Positions 8,078-9,849 of a DNA stretch of 9,849 nucleotides are shown one piece after another. Position numbers and translations under genes: made by a program. Source of the stretch: Thermotoga sp. (lineage in GTDB: Bacteria > Thermotogota > Thermotogae > B3-G13). Every line of letters begins with the position of its first letter. The stretch's first letter is position 1. The notes under the pieces were generated by a model. It was not told the DNA's origin, did no database searches, and was given only the letters and a program-made list of their open reading frames with translations. The stretch covers positions 1-9,849 of the forward strand of contig QNAT01000017.1 in NCBI GenBank assembly GCA_003641555.1, given 5' to 3'.

Positions 8078-9421
8078 ATGAAGGTTTATATACGTACATA
8101 TGGTTGTCAATTGAATGTGAATGATACCGAAGTAATGTTGGGCATTCTTGAGCAGCAAGGCAATAGTATAGTTAATAATCTTGAAGATGCCGATCTTATC
8201 ATCCTGAATACCTGTGCGGTAAGAGCAAAGTCGGAAGAGAAAGTTTATGGGAAATTAGGGGAATTGAAGCGTATAAAGTCCATTAAACCTGGTACTTTGG
8301 TTGGCATAGCGGGTTGCATGGTAGAAGATAAAAGAAGGCTACTATTGGCTAATGATACAGTAGATTTCATAATTGGCACGAAGGCAATAACTCGTATAGG
8401 AAAGGCGGTGGAAAGACTTCAGAAGGGGGAGAGGAAATTTGCTATACTAAGCGATCTATCGAATGAACTGGATAGAGAACTTCCATTCCATCGTTTGGAT
8501 AAATATCATGCCTGGGTTACCATAATACGTGGATGCAACAAATTCTGCACATATTGTATAGTTCCATACACTCGTGGAAGGGAACGAAGTCGAGCCCCTG
8601 AAAGTATATTAAGTGAAGTAAGACAATTGGCATCATCTGGCTACAGAGAGATCACGTTACTGGGACAAAATGTTGATTCTTATGGTAAGGATCTTCCCGA
8701 TAATTACAGATTTTCCGATCTACTTGAAGGTGTTGCTGCGATCAATGGTATAGATAGGGTATGGTTTTTGACCTCGTATCCAAATGATTTCGAAGAGAGG
8801 GTAATAGATCTTGTTTCTTCTAATTCTAAATTTGGCAAACTTTTTCACTTACCCATTCAATCGGGCAGCGATCATATACTCAAATTGATGAATCGGAAAT
8901 ACAGTGTAAAGCAATATTTATCGCTCATAGATACCATACGTAAGAAAATACCAGATGCTGCAATAACTACTGATGTTATAGTAGGTTTTCCAACGGAGAC
9001 AGAAGAGGCATTTAAAGAGACGCTAAGGGTAATAGAAACTGTTCGATTCAATCGTGTTAACGTTGCAGCATATTCTATAAGAAATGGAACGTATGCTGCA
9101 AAACACTTTGAAGATGATGTCCCAGGATCTGTTAAATTAGAGCGATTGAACAAAATACTGAAACTGGAAAGAAAGATCAGTTTGGATCGAAGTAAAAAAT
9201 CCCTCAATACCCTGGCATGGGTATTTCTCAGAGGAAAAAGTAAGATTAATTCGAAAGATGCTTATGGATATACGGATCAATTCAAAACGTTGATCGTAGA
9301 AAATGGTGTAGAACTCATAGGAAAATGGGTACAGGTCAGGATAACGAATGCTACTTCTGGATTGTTGTGGGGTGAAGTTGAAAAAATATCAGAAAGACGT
9401 AATGTGTATAAGGTACAATAA
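8078..9421 (+). CDS. miaB: tRNA-2-methylthio-N6-dimethylallyladenosine synthase (MiaB)
   Basis: MiaB is a radical-SAM methylthiotransferase that converts i6A37 to ms2i6A37 in tRNAs reading UNN codons. The product has 447 residues, normal for the family. The N-terminal methylthiotransferase domain holds the three Cys ligands of the auxiliary iron-sulfur cluster: Cys10 in TYGCQLNVND, Cys46 in LNTCAVRAK and Cys80 in GIAGCMVE. The radical-SAM motif RGCNKFCTYC gives Cys153, Cys157 and Cys160. LLGQNVDSYG and TDVIVGFPTET are also typical. A C-terminal TRAM-like tRNA-binding domain ends near SGLLWGEVE. The YGCQLN-type opening favours MiaB over the related RimO and MtaB, but subfamily assignment by eye is not absolute. 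ATG 8078 has GAGGAGA upstream. The stop codon touches a sequence resembling an insertion-sequence end, yet the TRAM domain is complete, so the gene is intact. Confidence 0.93.
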   Translation: MKVYIRTYGCQLNVNDTEVMLGILEQQGNSIVNNLEDADLIILNTCAVRAKSEEKVYGKLGELKRIKSIKPGTLVGIAGCMVEDKRRLLLANDTVDFIIGTKAITRIGKAVERLQKGERKFAILSDLSNELDRELPFHRLDKYHAWVTIIRGCNKFCTYCIVPYTRGRERSRAPESILSEVRQLASSGYREITLLGQNVDSYGKDLPDNYRFSDLLEGVAAINGIDRVWFLTSYPNDFEERVIDLVSSNSKFGKLFHLPIQSGSDHILKLMNRKYSVKQYLSLIDTIRKKIPDAAITTDVIVGFPTETEEAFKETLRVIETVRFNRVNVAAYSIRNGTYAAKHFEDDVPGSVKLERLNKILKLERKISLDRSKKSLNTLAWVFLRGKSKINSKDAYGYTDQFKTLIVENGVELIGKWVQVRITNATSGLLWGEVEKISERRNVYKVQ

Positions 9422-9480
9422 ATTGATCCAGAGCGCCCAGGGAAATTGATCTACTGAAGGCCGTTGAAAAATTGATCCAC
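9421..9480. mobile_element. Probable IS21-family end remnant (three spaced AATTGATC repeats)
   Basis: AATTGATCCA occurs at 9421-9430, AATTGATCTA at 9444-9453 and AATTGATCCA at 9470-9479, that is at 23- and 26-base spacing. Multiple spaced terminal repeats containing TGGATCAATT (the reverse complement) are typical of IS21-type elements, as far as I recall. There is no istA or istB gene in the window, so this is one end of an element lying elsewhere or a leftover. The first repeat shares a base with the miaB stop codon. Confidence 0.5.
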
Positions 9481-9538
9481 AAAAGACAAAGAATGACTAT
9501 GGGACTGCGTCCCAATGGGCAGAGACGTTAAAATCATC

Positions 9539-9602
9539 TCCCTACGGTTACGGGTATGCATAGTATAAGATGAAATTGTCCCGTTGATCTTTTCTTTGGT
9601 TT
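9539..9602 (+). repeat. Copy 1 of a diverged direct repeat
   Basis: It begins TCCCTACGGTTACGGGTATG and ends in TTTTCTTTGGTT. It matches 9777-9849 with mostly C/T and A/G differences, one single-base gap and an extra block of about nine bases in copy 2. Both copies start at the TCCCTACG that closes the five-helix element of copy 2. Confidence 0.8.
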
Positions 9603-9687
9603 GCTTGACCTGTATCAAGACAAAGGAAATGAACATAATATAGGGTATTTGAAAACAAAATGTTAAGATACGATCGTTTCAAAAAAT

Positions 9688-9784
9688 CGTAGGGACAGGT
9701 TTTTAAACCTGTCCGATGGAACGGAGTTCCATAATATCATTTGCCTCTGGCGAATCGGACAGGAGGTAAACTCCCGTCCCTACG
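9688..9784. repeat. 97-bp palindromic element with a closing stem and four internal hairpins
   Basis: The ends CGTAG (9688-9692) and CTACG (9780-9784) pair. Inside are four adjacent hairpins: GGACAGGTTT with AAACCTGTCC (9693-9714, 2-base loop), ATGGAAC with GTTCCAT (9716-9732, loop GGA), ATTTGCC with GGCGAAT (9739-9755, loop TCT, one G-T pair), and GGACAGGAG with CTCCCGTCC (9757-9779, one mismatch). Ends can also pair over nine bases (CGTAGGGAC with GTCCCTACG). Almost every base is in a helix. This is the form of a small non-autonomous mobile or REP-like element. It carries no coding sequence, and there is no sign that it is a tRNA. Confidence 0.75.
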
Positions 9785-9849
9785 GTTATGGGTATGTATG
9801 GTGTAAGATGAAAATTGTCCTGTTGGGGTTTTGATTTTTTCTTTGGTTC
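9777..9849 (+). repeat. Copy 2 of a diverged direct repeat (runs to window end)
   Basis: It matches 9539-9602, starting TCCCTACGGTTATGGGTATG and reaching TTTTTTCTTTGGTTC at the window edge, where it may continue. It directly follows and overlaps the closing stem of the five-helix element. Confidence 0.8.

Larger units (their letters stand above)
9422..9849. other. Gene-free region downstream of miaB built of repeats and hairpins
   Basis: There is no credible gene in these 428 bases. They hold an IS21-like end (9421-9480), a small perfect hairpin TGGGACTGCGTCCCA (9500-9514), a diverged direct repeat (9539-9602 and 9777-9849), a stem-loop (9600-9624: TTTGCTTGA paired with TCAAG-A-CAAA) and the five-helix element at 9688-9784. 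The region appears to be a landing site for small repeated elements rather than regulatory DNA of miaB. Confidence 0.6.

Noticed and set aside
9688..9784. The five-helix element as a tRNA gene
   Set aside because: It has four short hairpins with tiny loops, no anticodon or T-loop signature and no CCA-type acceptor end.

Overview
The window is AT-rich bacterial DNA carrying most of an F1Fo ATP synthase operon followed by miaB. Arg is written mostly as AGA/AGG and Ile often as ATA, which is common in thermophiles. From memory, the beta subunit resembles Thermotogota sequences closely. A Thermotogota-like thermophile is therefore a reasonable but unproven guess, since no marker gene settles it.

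Region 1 (1-3140) is an interruption of the atp operon. The 3' end of atpH lies at 2-112. The next atp gene, atpA, starts only at 3141. A stretch of 52 bases is repeated exactly at both ends of the intervening DNA (72-123 and 3085-3136). It holds the last codons and stop of atpH plus the Shine-Dalgarno sequence of atpA. Between the copies are a secreted 14-repeat YVTN beta-propeller gene (+ strand), a remnant that looks like the end of an IS256-type insertion sequence, and an opposite-strand gene for a SleB-like cell-wall hydrolase. The hydrolase gene has its own leader region and intrinsic terminator. A gene-free stretch of about 350 bases follows, with candidate new promoters. The insert leaves atpH and the start region of atpA intact, and it places the propeller gene behind a copy of atpA's ribosome-binding site.

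Region 2 (3141-7972) is the F1 block: atpA (alpha), atpG (gamma), atpD (beta), a Uma2-family (DUF820) gene, then atpC (epsilon). The genes are packed with overlaps or very short gaps, so they are probably co-transcribed and translationally coupled. The Uma2 gene is a second intrusion into the operon and lacks some acidic residues usual for its family. Its last codons contain the ribosome-binding site of atpC.

Region 3 (7973-9421) is a short gap with a weak candidate promoter, then a complete miaB for the tRNA methylthiotransferase. Region 4 (9422-9849) has no gene. It starts with repeats resembling an IS21-family end that touch the miaB stop codon. It then holds two diverged copies of a sequence of about 65-73 bases, with a compact five-helix palindromic element (9688-9784) next to the second copy.

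The most notable observation is the repeat-flanked 3 kb insertion between atpH and atpA. The five-helix element and the Uma2 gene between atpD and atpC come next.
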